Assembly: GCF_030410485.1 (NCBI RefSeq)
Contig: NZ_JAUHHC010000001.1
Coordinates: forward strand, 1 to 64,000
Direction: 5' to 3'
Length of the DNA stretch: 64,000 nucleotides
Source of the DNA: Roseateles violae
Lineage (GTDB): Bacteria > Pseudomonadota > Gammaproteobacteria > Burkholderiales > Burkholderiaceae_C
Shown: positions 7,937 through 18,384 of the stretch, piece by piece
Numbering within the stretch: the first letter of the stretch is position 1
Layout: each line of letters begins with the position of its first letter
Notes under the pieces: model-generated
Database searches by the model: none
Seen by the model: the letters and a program-made list of their open reading frames with translations, nothing else
What the model was told of the DNA's origin: nothing
Position numbers and translations under genes: made by a program

Positions 7937-8492
7937 CCGCCATCGCCTCGCCGGCCTCTGTTGCGCGCTGCTCGTAGGCGCCTGCGCCGCGCCGCCGCCG
8001 GCCCCGCCGCCACCGCCGCCCGAGATCGTCGAGGTCCGAGTGGAGGTGCCGGTGCCCGTCGTGCTGCCCGAGGACGAGGCGGCGCGGCAGATGCTGGCCC
8101 TGCACGAGCGGCTGCGCCGGATGGACGCTGCCGAGCTGGCCCAGCAGCTGCCGCCGCCGGGCGACGATGCCGCGCTATCGCCGCAGCAGGCGACGCAGGC
8201 GGCACTGGCGCTGGCGCTGGGCCCAGCGCGCAGCAATGGCGAGCTGGGCCGGGCGCAGGCGCTCGTCGATCAGGTGCTGCGCAGCACGGCCCCCGAGGCA
8301 CAGCCCTGGCAGCCCTGGGCGCTGCTGGTCGGCGCCCGGCTGGCCGAGCAACGCCGGCTGGAGGCGCAGATCGAGCGGCTCGCGCAGCAGGGCCGCGACA
8401 GCCAGCGCCGGCTCGAACAGCTCGGCGAGAAGCTCGAGGCGCTGAAGGCCATCGAGCGCAGCCTGAGCAAGCGGCCGGCGTCGGCGCCCTGA
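7920..8492 (+). CDS. QseG-like lipoprotein between kinase and regulator
   Basis: A 190-residue predicted lipoprotein with leader LAGLCCALLVGAC (lipobox VGAC). A proline run (APPPAPPPPPP) follows the acylated Cys as an outer-membrane spacer. Residues 135-185 form a charged coiled coil (RLEAQIERLAQQ and EQLGEKLEALKAI). The gene overlaps glrK by 17 bases and ends one base before glrR. In enterobacteria the lipoprotein QseG interacts with the kinase QseE/GlrK (family knowledge); the same role is inferred here from position and topology, since sequence similarity cannot be judged by eye. Confidence 0.72.
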   Translation: MLPSPDRHRLAGLCCALLVGACAAPPPAPPPPPPEIVEVRVEVPVPVVLPEDEAARQMLALHERLRRMDAAELAQQLPPPGDDAALSPQQATQAALALALGPARSNGELGRAQALVDQVLRSTAPEAQPWQPWALLVGARLAEQRRLEAQIERLAQQGRDSQRRLEQLGEKLEALKAIERSLSKRPASAP

Positions 8493-8493
8493 T

Positions 8494-9855
<1,362 letters not shown>

Positions 9856-9920
9856 CGACAGCGGTTTTCTCTTGGCAATCAAGCACTTGGCGGCGCCTGC
9901 CGGCGCCGCCGCGGCACGGC

Positions 9921-9938
9921 TGTCGCCGGGCGGCGACG
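9921..9938 (+). promoter_or_regulatory. Candidate GlrR upstream activating site 2
   Basis: TGTC-N10-GACG, containing the same GTCGC-N6-GCGAC inverted repeat as site 1 (here at 9922-9937). The centre-to-centre distance from site 1 is 78 bases, and the centre lies about 97 bases upstream of the predicted transcription start, a usual place for an enhancer-type site. The flanks also contain GC-rich palindromes (GGCGCCTGCCGGCGCC), so chance symmetry cannot be excluded. Confidence 0.5.
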
Positions 9939-10000
9939 CCGCGGTGCCGGCCGGCCCGGCACAAAAATCTTAAACCGTTGATTCAAAAGCATTTTTTTGC

Positions 10001-10016
10001 TGGCATCGGTCTTGCG
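10001..10016 (+). promoter_or_regulatory. Sigma-54 promoter (-24/-12) upstream of opgG
   Basis: TGGCAT-N5-TTGCG matches the consensus TGGCAC-N5-TTGCA with the invariant GG (10002-10003) and GC (10014-10015) at the correct spacing. A T-rich tract (TTTTTTT) precedes it, as is common for strong sigma-54 promoters. The start site would fall at about 10026-10027, immediately before the opgG ATG, so the messenger would be nearly leaderless. An NtrC-family activator gene lies directly upstream. Confidence 0.62.
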
Positions 10017-10027
10017 CAGCAGCACTC

Positions 10028-11545
10028 ATGTGCAATTTTTCACGCGCGCTGCGCCGCTGGACGCTGCTGCTGGGCCTGCTGTCCGCCTGGGGCCTGGCGC
10101 AGGGCTTCGGTTTCGAGGACCTCGCCGAGCGGGCCCGGCTGCAGGCGCTGGCGCCCTACCGCGACGACAGCCCGCCGCTGCGGGCCGAGTTGGCCGCGCT
10201 GGGCTATGACCAGCTGCGCGACATCCGCTACAAGCCGGCGAGATCGATCTGGCGCAAGGAGCGGCTGCCGTTCGAGCTGAGCTTCTTCCACCGCGGCGGC
10301 CTGCAGTCGCAGCAGGTCCGCGTCAACGAGATCGCGCCGGACGGCCGCGTGCGGCCGATCGAGCAAGGAGCTGGCGATTTCGACTACGGCAGGACCGGGC
10401 TCGCCGGCGGCGACGCACCGGGCTTCGCCGGCCTGCGCGTGCACCACCGGCTGAACAGCCCGACGCGGATGGACGAACTGCTGGTGTTCCAGGGCGCCAG
10501 CTATTTCCGCGCGCTCGGCGCCGGCCAGCGCTACGGCTTGTCGGCGCGCGGGCTGGCGATCGACACGGTCGGCGGCGGCGCCGAGGAATTCCCGCGCTTC
10601 ACCGAGTTCTGGCTCGAGCGCCCGGCGACGGACGCGCGCCAGCTGACGATCCATGCGCTGCTCGACTCGCCGCGCGCCAGCGGCGCCTACCGCTTCCTCG
10701 TGCGGCCCGGCGACAGTACCGTGATCGAGGTGCGGGCGCGGCTGTTCCTGCGCGCCGGCGTGACGACGCTGGGCCTGGCGCCGCTGACCAGCATGTTCCT
10801 GCATGGCGAGAACCAGCCGCAGCCGCGCGACTTCCGCCCCGAGGTGCACGACTCCGACGGCCTGATGCTGGCCAGCGCCGACGGCCAATGGCTGTGGCGG
10901 CCGCTGCAGAATCCGGCCGGCACGACGGTCAGCAGCTTCCCGCTGCCGGCCGGCCCGCGCGGCTTCGGCCTGATGCAGCGCGACCGCCGCTACGCCAGCT
11001 ACGAGGACAGCGAGGCGCGCTACGAGCTGCGCCCCAGCGCCTGGGTCGAGCCGATTGGCGACTGGGGCGCCGGCCGGGTCGAACTGGTGCAGTTGCATGC
11101 GCCGGACGAGGCGCACGACAACATCGTCGCCTACTGGGTGCCGGCCCGGCCGCCGGCGCCGGGCGAGGCCTTCGATTTCGCCTACCGGCTCCACCTGCAG
11201 GGCGGCGCGCAGCAGCGCCCGCCGCGGGCCTGGGTCGCGCAGACCCGCGTCGGCCAGGGCCACGAAAAGCTGGCCGCCGGCGAGCGCCAGCTGATCGTCG
11301 ATTTCGACGGCCCGGCGCTGCAGCGCCTCGCCGACGACAGCCCCGTGCGGGCGGTGCTCGGCAGCGCCGGCGGCGCCCGCATCGTCGACCACAACGTCTA
11401 CCGCAATCCCGCCACCGGCGGCTGGCGGCTGAGCCTGCGCGTCCAGCCCCCCGCAGCCGGCCAGGCCGGCGAATTGCGCGGCCATCTGCAATACCGAAAC
11501 GAGGCAGTGAGCGAAACATGGACCACGCTGATCACGGCACCCTGA
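10028..11545 (+). CDS. opgG: Glucan biosynthesis protein G (periplasmic OPG synthesis)
   Basis: A 505-residue periplasmic protein of the MdoG/OpgG family, required to build the backbone and branches of osmoregulated periplasmic glucans. A signal peptide (RRWTLLLGLLSAWGLAQG) is followed by the family opening FGFEDLAERARLQAL. Downstream motifs include SIWRKERLPFELSFFHRGG and TEFWLERP. The length matches the family. The ATG at 10028 is the only ATG, GTG or TTG between the in-frame stop at 9971 and the signal peptide, and it has no Shine-Dalgarno sequence. It overlaps opgH by 28 bases. Confidence 0.94.
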   Translation: MCNFSRALRRWTLLLGLLSAWGLAQGFGFEDLAERARLQALAPYRDDSPPLRAELAALGYDQLRDIRYKPARSIWRKERLPFELSFFHRGGLQSQQVRVNEIAPDGRVRPIEQGAGDFDYGRTGLAGGDAPGFAGLRVHHRLNSPTRMDELLVFQGASYFRALGAGQRYGLSARGLAIDTVGGGAEEFPRFTEFWLERPATDARQLTIHALLDSPRASGAYRFLVRPGDSTVIEVRARLFLRAGVTTLGLAPLTSMFLHGENQPQPRDFRPEVHDSDGLMLASADGQWLWRPLQNPAGTTVSSFPLPAGPRGFGLMQRDRRYASYEDSEARYELRPSAWVEPIGDWGAGRVELVQLHAPDEAHDNIVAYWVPARPPAPGEAFDFAYRLHLQGGAQQRPPRAWVAQTRVGQGHEKLAAGERQLIVDFDGPALQRLADDSPVRAVLGSAGGARIVDHNVYRNPATGGWRLSLRVQPPAAGQAGELRGHLQYRNEAVSETWTTLITAP

Positions 11546-13605
11546 CGAAACCCGGCGCCAGCGCCCCGCCGATCCACCGCGGCTCGATGGTGCCGCGTCC
11601 CTGGGGCCGGCCCGAACCGGCGGACGCCGCCGACGCGGCGCCGGACGAGCCCTGGGCGCGCGTCGCTCGGCGGCGCCGGCGCGCGCTGGGCTTGTGCGTG
11701 CTCCTGGCCACCGCGCTGGCGACGACGCTGCTGCTGCAGGCGCAGCCGCAGCCGGCGCTGCCGACAGCGCTGCGCTGGCTGCACGTGGGCCTGTTCGCCC
11801 TGCTGTTCGCCTGGGTCAGCGCCGGCTCGGTGACCGCGGCGATGGGCTTCTGGGTGCTGCTGCGCGGCGACCGACATGCGCTGTCGGCGCGGGACACCGG
11901 CCTGCGCCCGCTCAGCGGCGCGGCGCGCACGGCGCTGGTGATGCCGATCTGCAACGAGAACATCGCCACCGTCTTCGCCGGCCTGCGCGCCACCTGCGAA
12001 TCGCTGGCCGCCGTCGGCGCCCTGCGCCTGTTCGATGTCTACATCCTGTCCGACAGCAGCGATCCGGCGCTGCGCACGGCCGAGCTGGCCGCCTGGGCCG
12101 AGCTGCGCGATCTGCTGGCCGGTCAGGGCAAGGTCCACTACCGCTGGCGCGCGCGCCGCACGAAGAAGAAGGCCGGCAATGTCGCCGACTTCTGCCGCCG
12201 CTGGGGCCGCGACTACCGCTATATGGTCGTGCTCGATGCCGACAGCGTGATGAGCGGCGACTGCCTGCTGGGCCTGGTACGGCTGATGGAGGCGCATCCG
12301 CGCGCCGGCATCCTGCAGGCCGCGCCGCAGGCCTGCGGCCATGCGAGCCTGCATGCGCGCGCCCAGCAGTTCGCCGGCCGGGTGACCGGACGGCTGTTCA
12401 GCGCCGGCATGCAGTACTGGCAGCTCGGCGAGGCGCATTACTGGGGCCACAACGCCATCATCCGGATCGAGCCCTTCATGCGGCATTGCGCACTGGCGCC
12501 GCTGCATGGCGAGGAGATCCTGTCGCACGACTTCGTCGAGGCGGCGCTGATGCGCCGTGCCGGCTACCAGGTCTGGCTGGTCGACGGCCTGGGCGGCAGC
12601 TACGAGCAGCAGCCGCCGCATCTGCTGGCCGAGCTGCAGCGCGACCGCCGCTGGTGCCAGGGCAATCTGCAGAATGCCCGGCTGCTGGGCGAGCCGGGCC
12701 TGCACGGCGTGCACCGCGGCATGCTGCTGACCGGCGCGATGGCCTATCTGTCCGCGCCGCTGTGGCTGCTCTATGTGAGCCTGGGCGCGCTGCTATGGAT
12801 CTGGGGCGGCAATGCCGCCTTCGTGCCGCCGGGCGGCTTCGCGCCCGGCGTGCTGGGCCTGTGGGCCGGCACGGTCGCGATGCTGGCGCTGCCGCGCGTG
12901 ATGGGCGTGCTGGCGGTGCTGCTGCGCGGCGAGCAGCGGCAGTTCGGCGGCGCGGCGGCGCTGCTGCTGAGCACGCTGCTGGAAGCGCTGATGGCGATGC
13001 TGCAGGCGCCGCTGCGGATGGCCGCGCACACCGCCTTCATCGTCGGCGCGCTGACCGGCTGGAAGCTGGACTGGAAGTCGCCGCCGCGCGAGACCAGCGA
13101 TGTCGGCTGGCGCCAGGCCGCGCGCGGTTTCGGCTGGATCGGCGTGCTGGCGCTGGCGCTGTGCGCGGTGCTGCTGGCGCTGCGCCCGTCGGCGCTGGCC
13201 TGGGCCGCGCCGCTGGCCGTGCCGCTGCTGCTGGCCGTGCCCATCACCGTGCTGAGCAGCCGGGTCCGACTCGGCGCCCGACTGCGCGCGGCGCGCCTGC
13301 TGCTGATCCCCGAGGAGGCGCAGCCGCCGACCGTGCTGCGCCAGGCCTGGAGCTATGCCGGCCAGCCGCGACCACAGCCGGGCTTTGCCGAGCTGCTGCG
13401 CAACGGCCGGCTGTTCGAGCTGGTGCGTCAGGCGATGGGGCCGCGCGCGACCGGCCATGGCCGGCGCGCCGCCGCACGCCAGCAGCGGCTGCGGCAGTTG
13501 CAGGCCGAACGGCGCGGCTGGGAAGGACTCAGCGCGGCCGAGCGGATGCGCTTTCTCAGCGAACCGGCAAGCCTGCAGCTGCTGCGCCGGGCGGTGAAGG
13601 CCTGA
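11518..13605 (+). CDS. opgH: Glucans biosynthesis glucosyltransferase H
   Basis: A 695-residue polytopic inner-membrane GT2 glycosyltransferase that polymerises glucose from UDP-glucose into periplasmic glucan. Two transmembrane helices precede the catalytic domain. Motifs include LVMPICNEN, the metal-binding VLDADS, the base region EEILSHDFVEAALMRRAGY and the acceptor motif QRDRRW. Several membrane helices follow (about 405-570). The start MDHADHGTLTKPG lies inside the 3' end of opgG. Both proteins are expected to work together in glucan synthesis. It converges on lipA with 21 bases between stops. Confidence 0.94.
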   Translation: MDHADHGTLTKPGASAPPIHRGSMVPRPWGRPEPADAADAAPDEPWARVARRRRRALGLCVLLATALATTLLLQAQPQPALPTALRWLHVGLFALLFAWVSAGSVTAAMGFWVLLRGDRHALSARDTGLRPLSGAARTALVMPICNENIATVFAGLRATCESLAAVGALRLFDVYILSDSSDPALRTAELAAWAELRDLLAGQGKVHYRWRARRTKKKAGNVADFCRRWGRDYRYMVVLDADSVMSGDCLLGLVRLMEAHPRAGILQAAPQACGHASLHARAQQFAGRVTGRLFSAGMQYWQLGEAHYWGHNAIIRIEPFMRHCALAPLHGEEILSHDFVEAALMRRAGYQVWLVDGLGGSYEQQPPHLLAELQRDRRWCQGNLQNARLLGEPGLHGVHRGMLLTGAMAYLSAPLWLLYVSLGALLWIWGGNAAFVPPGGFAPGVLGLWAGTVAMLALPRVMGVLAVLLRGEQRQFGGAAALLLSTLLEALMAMLQAPLRMAAHTAFIVGALTGWKLDWKSPPRETSDVGWRQAARGFGWIGVLALALCAVLLALRPSALAWAAPLAVPLLLAVPITVLSSRVRLGARLRAARLLLIPEEAQPPTVLRQAWSYAGQPRPQPGFAELLRNGRLFELVRQAMGPRATGHGRRAAARQQRLRQLQAERRGWEGLSAAERMRFLSEPASLQLLRRAVKA

Positions 13606-13626
13606 GGCGGGCTCAGGCGCCGGCCG

Positions 13627-14616
13627 TCACACCGGATTGACGCCGGCCGAATGCGCCTGCTGGTCGGCGTGGTAGCTCGAGCGCACCATGGCGCCGACGG
13701 CGGCATGGCTGAAGCCCATCTTGTAGGCCTCGGCCTCGAACATCTTGAAGGTGTCCGGGTGCACATAGCGGCGCACCGGCAGGTGGTGACCCGACGGGGC
13801 CAGGTATTGCCCGATCGTCAGCATGTCGATGTTGTGGGCGCGCATATCGCGCATCACCTGCAGGATCTCCTCGTCGGTCTCGCCCAGGCCCACCATGATG
13901 CCGCTCTTGGTCGGCACGCCGGGCACTTCATCCTTGAAGCGCTTCAAGAGGTTCAGGCTGAACTGGTAGTCCGAGCCCGGGCGCGCTTCCTTGTACAGGC
14001 GCGGCGCGGTCTCGAGGTTGTGGTTCATCACGTCCGGCGGCGCGGCCTTTAGGATGTCCAGCGCGCGGTCCATGCGGCCGCGGAAGTCGGGGACGAGCAC
14101 CTCGATCTGCGTCGTCGGGCTCAGCTCGCGGACCTTGCTGATGCATTCGGCGAAATGGCCGGCGCCGCCGTCGCGCAGATCGTCGCGGTCGACGCTGGTG
14201 ATGACGACGTATTTCAGCTTCAGCGCCGCGATCGTCTTGGCCAGGTTCAACGGCTCGTCGACGTCCAGCGGATCGGGCCGGCCATGGCCGACGTCGCAGA
14301 AGGGGCAGCGCCGCGTGCACTTGTCGCCCATGATCATGAAGGTGGCCGTGCCCTTGCCGAAGCATTCGCCGATGTTCGGGCAGGAGGCTTCCTCGCAGAC
14401 CGTGTGCAGCTTGTGCTCGCGCAGGATCTGCTTGATCTCGTAGAAGCGGGTGCTGGGCGAGCCGGCCTTGACGCGGATCCAGTCGGGCTTCTTCAGGGTC
14501 TCGGCCGGCACGATCTTGATCGGGATGCGCGCCGTCTTCGCCTGGGCCTTCTGTTTGGCGCTGGCGTCGTAATCGGCCGCGCTCTTTGCTTCGTGGGTGA
14601 CGTTGTCTGTGGCCAT
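13627..14616 (-). CDS. lipA: Lipoyl synthase
   Basis: A 329-residue radical-SAM enzyme that inserts two sulfurs into octanoyl groups on E2 or H proteins. The auxiliary cluster uses Cys74, Cys79 and Cys85 ([12 protein letters not shown]). The SAM cluster uses Cys100, Cys104 and Cys107 (CTRRCPFC). The C-terminal RSSYHAD motif carries the conserved Arg-Ser-Ser. The start [15 protein letters not shown] has a lysine- and alanine-rich leader before the catalytic core. It follows lipB by two bases, and its start lacks a Shine-Dalgarno, so translational coupling is likely. Confidence 0.97.
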   Translation of the reverse strand: MATDNVTHEAKSAADYDASAKQKAQAKTARIPIKIVPAETLKKPDWIRVKAGSPSTRFYEIKQILREHKLHTVCEEASCPNIGECFGKGTATFMIMGDKCTRRCPFCDVGHGRPDPLDVDEPLNLAKTIAALKLKYVVITSVDRDDLRDGGAGHFAECISKVRELSPTTQIEVLVPDFRGRMDRALDILKAAPPDVMNHNLETAPRLYKEARPGSDYQFSLNLLKRFKDEVPGVPTKSGIMVGLGETDEEILQVMRDMRAHNIDMLTIGQYLAPSGHHLPVRRYVHPDTFKMFEAEAYKMGFSHAAVGAMVRSSYHADQQAHSAGVNPV

Positions 14617-14618
14617 GG

Positions 14619-15290
14619 TCAGGAGGTGAGTTGCGCCCGGAGTCGCTCGCCGAAGATCTCGGCCACCGTGGCCCAGTCCGTGTGAACGCCCAATTTTACG
14701 AGGTCCACCGTCTCCAGCCCGGCATAGCCGCAAGGATTGATGCCGGCAAAGGGCTTCAGGTCCATCGCCACGTTCAGGGCGACGCCGTGGTAGCTGCAGT
14801 GCCGGCTGATCTTGATGCCCAGGGCCGCGACCTTGCCCAGGCCGCGGAAGGGGTCGCGCGGATCGCCGGGCCCGGTCAGCGCCGCATGGGCGCCGGGCGC
14901 GTCCAGCCGCACATAGATGCCCGGCGCGCCGGCGACGCGATGGCCGGTGACGCCAAAGCGGTCCAGGGTCTGGATCACCGCCGTCTCGAGCCGGAACACG
15001 TATTCCTTGACGAAGATGCCCTGGCGCCGCAGGTCGATCAGCGGATAGGCGACGACCTGGCCGGGGCCGTGGTAGGTGACCTGGCCGCCGCGGTTGGTCT
15101 GCACGACCGGGATGCCGGCCGGGTTCAGCAGATGCTCGGGCTTGCCGGCCAGGCCCTGGGTGTAGGTGGGCGGGTGCTCGCACAGCCAGATCTCGTCCGG
15201 CGTGTCGGCGCCGCGCGCCTCGGTGAAGGCCTGCATTGCCTCGACCGTGGCCGCATAGCCGACCCGGCCCAGTGTCTTTACAACAGTCAT
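14619..15290 (-). CDS. lipB: Octanoyltransferase
   Basis: A 223-residue enzyme that transfers octanoyl from acyl carrier protein to lipoyl domains, the first step of lipoate assembly. The substrate-binding motif [12 protein letters not shown] is intact. The catalytic pair is Lys153 ([10 protein letters not shown]) and Cys187 (GINPCGY). It lies directly upstream of lipA. In many betaproteobacteria ybeD lies immediately upstream of lipB; here a divergent SEL1-repeat gene separates them. Confidence 0.97.
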   Translation of the reverse strand: MTVVKTLGRVGYAATVEAMQAFTEARGADTPDEIWLCEHPPTYTQGLAGKPEHLLNPAGIPVVQTNRGGQVTYHGPGQVVAYPLIDLRRQGIFVKEYVFRLETAVIQTLDRFGVTGHRVAGAPGIYVRLDAPGAHAALTGPGDPRDPFRGLGKVAALGIKISRHCSYHGVALNVAMDLKPFAGINPCGYAGLETVDLVKLGVHTDWATVAEIFGERLRAQLTS

Positions 15291-15313
15291 GGCCGGGATG
15301 TTAGCGTTGGGGC

Positions 15314-15958
15314 ATGCGTCGACTGTTCCTGTTGCTGATCGCCTTGCTGCTCGTCGGAGAAGCGGCCCGGGCCGCGCCCGATCCGATGGAAGCCGCGCTG
15401 GCCGCCTACGAGGCCGGCGATCTGGCCGCCGCCGCCAAGGGCTTTGCCGCGCTGTCGGTCCGCAAGGTGCCGCTGGCCGACTACAACCTGGCGATGATGC
15501 ATATCCGCGGCGAGTTGCCCCGGCCCGATCTGCGCGAGGCGCGGCGCCTGCTGGAGCGGGCCGCGGCCGCGCGCTTCGTCGGTGCCGAGCTGGCGCTGGG
15601 CCAGCTCTACGACCAGGGCCTGCTCGGCAAACAGGACCTGGCCCGGGCCAAGCAATGGTTCGGCCGCGCGGCCGAGCATGGCAGCGTCGATGCGCAGGTC
15701 GCGCTGGCCACCGCCTACTACCTGGGCCGCGGCACCGCCATCGACATGGCGCAGGCCGCGCACTGGTACCGCGAGGCGGCCAAGGGCGGCGATGTCGGCG
15801 CGCAATACCTGCTGGCCTCGATGTACGAGAGCGGCCTCGGCCTGGAAAAGGATCTGCGCCTGGCGCGCTACTGGTACGACGTGGCCGCGCGCAATGGCGA
15901 CGAGGCCGCGCCGGTCAAGGTGCAGGAACTGGACGAGCGGCTCGCCAGCGAAACCTAG
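15314..15958 (+). CDS. Secreted SEL1/TPR-like repeat protein
   Basis: A 214-residue protein with an N-terminal signal peptide ([17 protein letters not shown]). At least four SEL1 repeats are readable: [40 protein letters not shown] with its partner helix, and [29 protein letters not shown] are clear units. SEL1 arrays form superhelical protein-binding scaffolds. It starts 23 bases from lipB on the opposite strand. Its partner and role are unknown. Confidence 0.82.
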   Translation: MRRLFLLLIALLLVGEAARAAPDPMEAALAAYEAGDLAAAAKGFAALSVRKVPLADYNLAMMHIRGELPRPDLREARRLLERAAAARFVGAELALGQLYDQGLLGKQDLARAKQWFGRAAEHGSVDAQVALATAYYLGRGTAIDMAQAAHWYREAAKGGDVGAQYLLASMYESGLGLEKDLRLARYWYDVAARNGDEAAPVKVQELDERLASET

Positions 15959-15974
15959 TCCTTTGGAAAAGCCT

Positions 15975-16265
15975 TCAGAGGACGACCTTGACCATCGGAT
16001 GCGTGGTCAGGGTCCGGTAGAGCTCGTCGAGCTGCTCGCGGCTGGTCGCGGTGACGGTGATGGTCAGACCCAGGTAGTTGCCGCCCTTGCTGGGGCGCTG
16101 TTCGATCGTCGCGGCGTCGAAGCCGGGATCGAACTGGCGCGCGACGATCGCGATCGCCTCGACAAAGCCCTCGACATGGGCGCCCATCACCTTGATCGGG
16201 AAGCGCGACGGGTATTCGATCAGCGATTGCTCGGGCGGGATGTCCGGCGGCGGGTTGATGTTCAT
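15975..16265 (-). CDS. ybeD: YbeD/DUF493 family protein
   Basis: A 96-residue ferredoxin-like (ACT-related) protein. The motifs LIEYPSRFPIKVMG, GGNYLGLTITVTATSREQLDELYRTL and a final HPMVKVVL are diagnostic of the family. It commonly neighbours lipB in proteobacteria and is suspected to have an allosteric role; its biochemical function is unsettled. It starts eight bases after the aminotransferase stop and so lies in an operon with it. Confidence 0.93.
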   Translation of the reverse strand: MNINPPPDIPPEQSLIEYPSRFPIKVMGAHVEGFVEAIAIVARQFDPGFDAATIEQRPSKGGNYLGLTITVTATSREQLDELYRTLTTHPMVKVVL

Positions 16266-16272
16266 GGTCGGC

Positions 16273-17166
16273 TCAGATCGATTGCAGATGTTTGGCGCGC
16301 TGGTAGGCCTCGTACAGCCGCGCATAGACCGGGCCCGGCTTGCCGCGCAGCGCGCCATGGCCGACCGGCTCCTTGTCCAGCGTGGTGACGGCCAGCACTT
16401 CCTTGGTGGCCGAGCTGAGGATGATCTCGTCGGCGGCGAACAGCTCGGCCTCCGAGATCGGCCGCAGGTTGTAGCCGATGCCGCATTCCTCGCAGAGCTC
16501 GTGCAAGAGCTCGACGCGGATGCCCTCCAGCACCTGCTCGCTCTTCGGCGGGCCCAGCAGCGCATCCTCCTTGACGATCCAGACATTGGAGGCCGAGGCC
16601 TCGGTCAGGAAACCGTCGCGCAGCAGGATGGTCTCCAGCGCATCCTGGTCGGCCGAGATCTGCCGCGCCAGCACATTGCCCAGCAGCGAGATGCTCTTGA
16701 TGTCGCCGCGCTCCCAGCGGAAGTCGCGCGCCGTCACGCAGGCCGCGCCCTGGTGGCGCTCGCTCTCGGCCACCCAGCGCGCCGGCGCGCTGTAGGCGAA
16801 CACGGTGGGCGTGCAGTCCTCGGGCATCACATGGTTGCGCTGGGCGGCGACGCCGCGCGTCACCTGCAAGTAGACCCACTGGTCCTCGGCGCCGCTCTTG
16901 CTGCGCGCCTCCTCGGCCAGGCGGCGCGCGATCTCCAGCCATTGCGCGCGCAGCAGGGGGCTGATGATGCGCAGCTTGGCAAGGCTGCGCTCGAAGCGAT
17001 CCATATGCTCGTCGAAGCGGAAGATCCGCCCGGCATAGACCGGCAGCAACTCATAGGCCCCGTCGCCGAAGATGAAGCCGCGGTCCATCGGCGACACCTT
17101 GGCTTCGGCCAGCGGTCCATAGGTGCCGTTCAGATAGCAGGGCAGATCGGGCAGCAGGGCTTGCAT
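16273..17166 (-). CDS. dat: D-amino acid aminotransferase (class IV, PLP)
   Basis: A 297-residue fold-type IV PLP aminotransferase. GFIFGDGAYELLPVYAGR is the N-terminal signature. The Schiff-base lysine is Lys157 (GDIKSISLLGNV). LTEASASNVWIVKE binds the cofactor phosphate. It probably makes D-Ala and D-Glu from keto acids for peptidoglycan, which suits its position between dacC and ybeD. Branched-chain aminotransferase activity is an alternative for this fold, but the context favours the D-amino acid enzyme. Confidence 0.88.
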   Translation of the reverse strand: MQALLPDLPCYLNGTYGPLAEAKVSPMDRGFIFGDGAYELLPVYAGRIFRFDEHMDRFERSLAKLRIISPLLRAQWLEIARRLAEEARSKSGAEDQWVYLQVTRGVAAQRNHVMPEDCTPTVFAYSAPARWVAESERHQGAACVTARDFRWERGDIKSISLLGNVLARQISADQDALETILLRDGFLTEASASNVWIVKEDALLGPPKSEQVLEGIRVELLHELCEECGIGYNLRPISEAELFAADEIILSSATKEVLAVTTLDKEPVGHGALRGKPGPVYARLYEAYQRAKHLQSI

Positions 17167-17198
17167 AGCGGCGTTCTCCTCGGCCAGCCCCGATTAGA

Positions 17199-18347
17199 TC
17201 ACTTGATCCACAAACGGATCGCGTCCCAGGCGCGGCCGAAGATGCCGGCCAGCGGCACCTCCTGCTGCACGATCAGCGGCACCTCGGCCACCGGCGCGCC
17301 GGCGGCGGTCGTCACCTTCAGCGTGCCGACGCGCTGGCCCTTGGCCAGCGGCGCGACCAGCGGATCGGTGCGCTCGACCTTGGTCTGCAGCTTGCCGCCC
17401 TCGCCGCGCGGCACGGCGACGAAGACCGCATTGGCCGCGCCGAGCTTGGCTTCCTTCTCGGCGCCCTTCCAGACCGGCACCGTGCTGATCGCCTGGCCGG
17501 CATCGAACAGGCGCAGCGCGTCGAAGGCGGTGTAGCCCCAGTTGAGCAGCTTCTGGCTCTCGCTGGCGCGCGCCTCCTTGGAGGCGGTGCCCATCACCAC
17601 CGACAGCAGGCGGCGCTTGCCGTTCGGGAACTCGCGCTGCGCGCTGGCGACCAGGCAGTAGCCGGCGGCCTCGGTGTAGCCGGTCTTCATGCCGTCGACG
17701 GTCGGGTCGCGGGTCAGCAGCATGTTGCGGTTGTGCTGGCGGATCTTGTTGTAGGTGTATTCCTTCTGCGAGTAATACGGGTAGTACTCGGGGAAGTCCT
17801 TGATGATGTGGGCGGCGATCACCGCCATGTCGCGGGCGCTGCTCTTGTGGCCCGGCTCCGTCATGCCGGTGACGTTGGTGAAGCTGGTGTTCTTCAGGCC
17901 CCAGGCCTGGGCCTGCTTGTTCATCGTCTGCACGAACTGCTCGACGGTGCCGCCGACGCCCTCGGCCAGCGCGACCGCCGCGTCATTGCCCGACTGGATG
18001 ATCAGGCCGCGCAGCAGCTCGTCGACCTTGGGCGTCATCGTCGTGTTGATGAACATCAGCGAGGGGTCGCCCTTGCGCTCGTCCCAGGCACGCTTGGAGA
18101 CGCTCAGGGTCTGGTCCAGCGTGATGCGCTTCTCGCGCAGGGCGCCGAACACGACATAGGCGGTCATCAGCTTGGTCAGCGAGGCCGGATCCTGCGGCGC
18201 ATCGGCATCGCGTTCGGCCAGCACGCGCTCGGCGGTGATGTCCAGCAGCAGGTAGTTGCGCGCGGCGATCTCGGGCGGCTGCGGCGCCTGGGCGGCCGCG
18301 TTGAAGGCAGCGCAGGCCGCCAGCACTAGAGCAATCAGTCGTTTCAT
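17199..18347 (-). CDS. dacC: D-alanyl-D-alanine carboxypeptidase (PBP5/6 type)
   Basis: A 382-residue penicillin-binding protein of the S11 class that trims the terminal D-Ala from peptidoglycan stems. The signal peptide MKRLIALVLAACAAFNAAAQ is followed by catalytic motifs SLTK (Ser56-Lys59), SGN (119-121) and KTG (221-223). The C-terminal beta domain and amphipathic anchor (GIFGRAWDAIRLWIK) are present. The longer upstream frame was rejected because the signal peptide begins at 18347. Confidence 0.94.
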   Translation of the reverse strand: MKRLIALVLAACAAFNAAAQAPQPPEIAARNYLLLDITAERVLAERDADAPQDPASLTKLMTAYVVFGALREKRITLDQTLSVSKRAWDERKGDPSLMFINTTMTPKVDELLRGLIIQSGNDAAVALAEGVGGTVEQFVQTMNKQAQAWGLKNTSFTNVTGMTEPGHKSSARDMAVIAAHIIKDFPEYYPYYSQKEYTYNKIRQHNRNMLLTRDPTVDGMKTGYTEAAGYCLVASAQREFPNGKRRLLSVVMGTASKEARASESQKLLNWGYTAFDALRLFDAGQAISTVPVWKGAEKEAKLGAANAVFVAVPRGEGGKLQTKVERTDPLVAPLAKGQRVGTLKVTTAAGAPVAEVPLIVQQEVPLAGIFGRAWDAIRLWIK

Positions 18348-18384
18348 GCGTGTCGTTCTCGGAGAAATGGGTTCAGGCGGCCCG

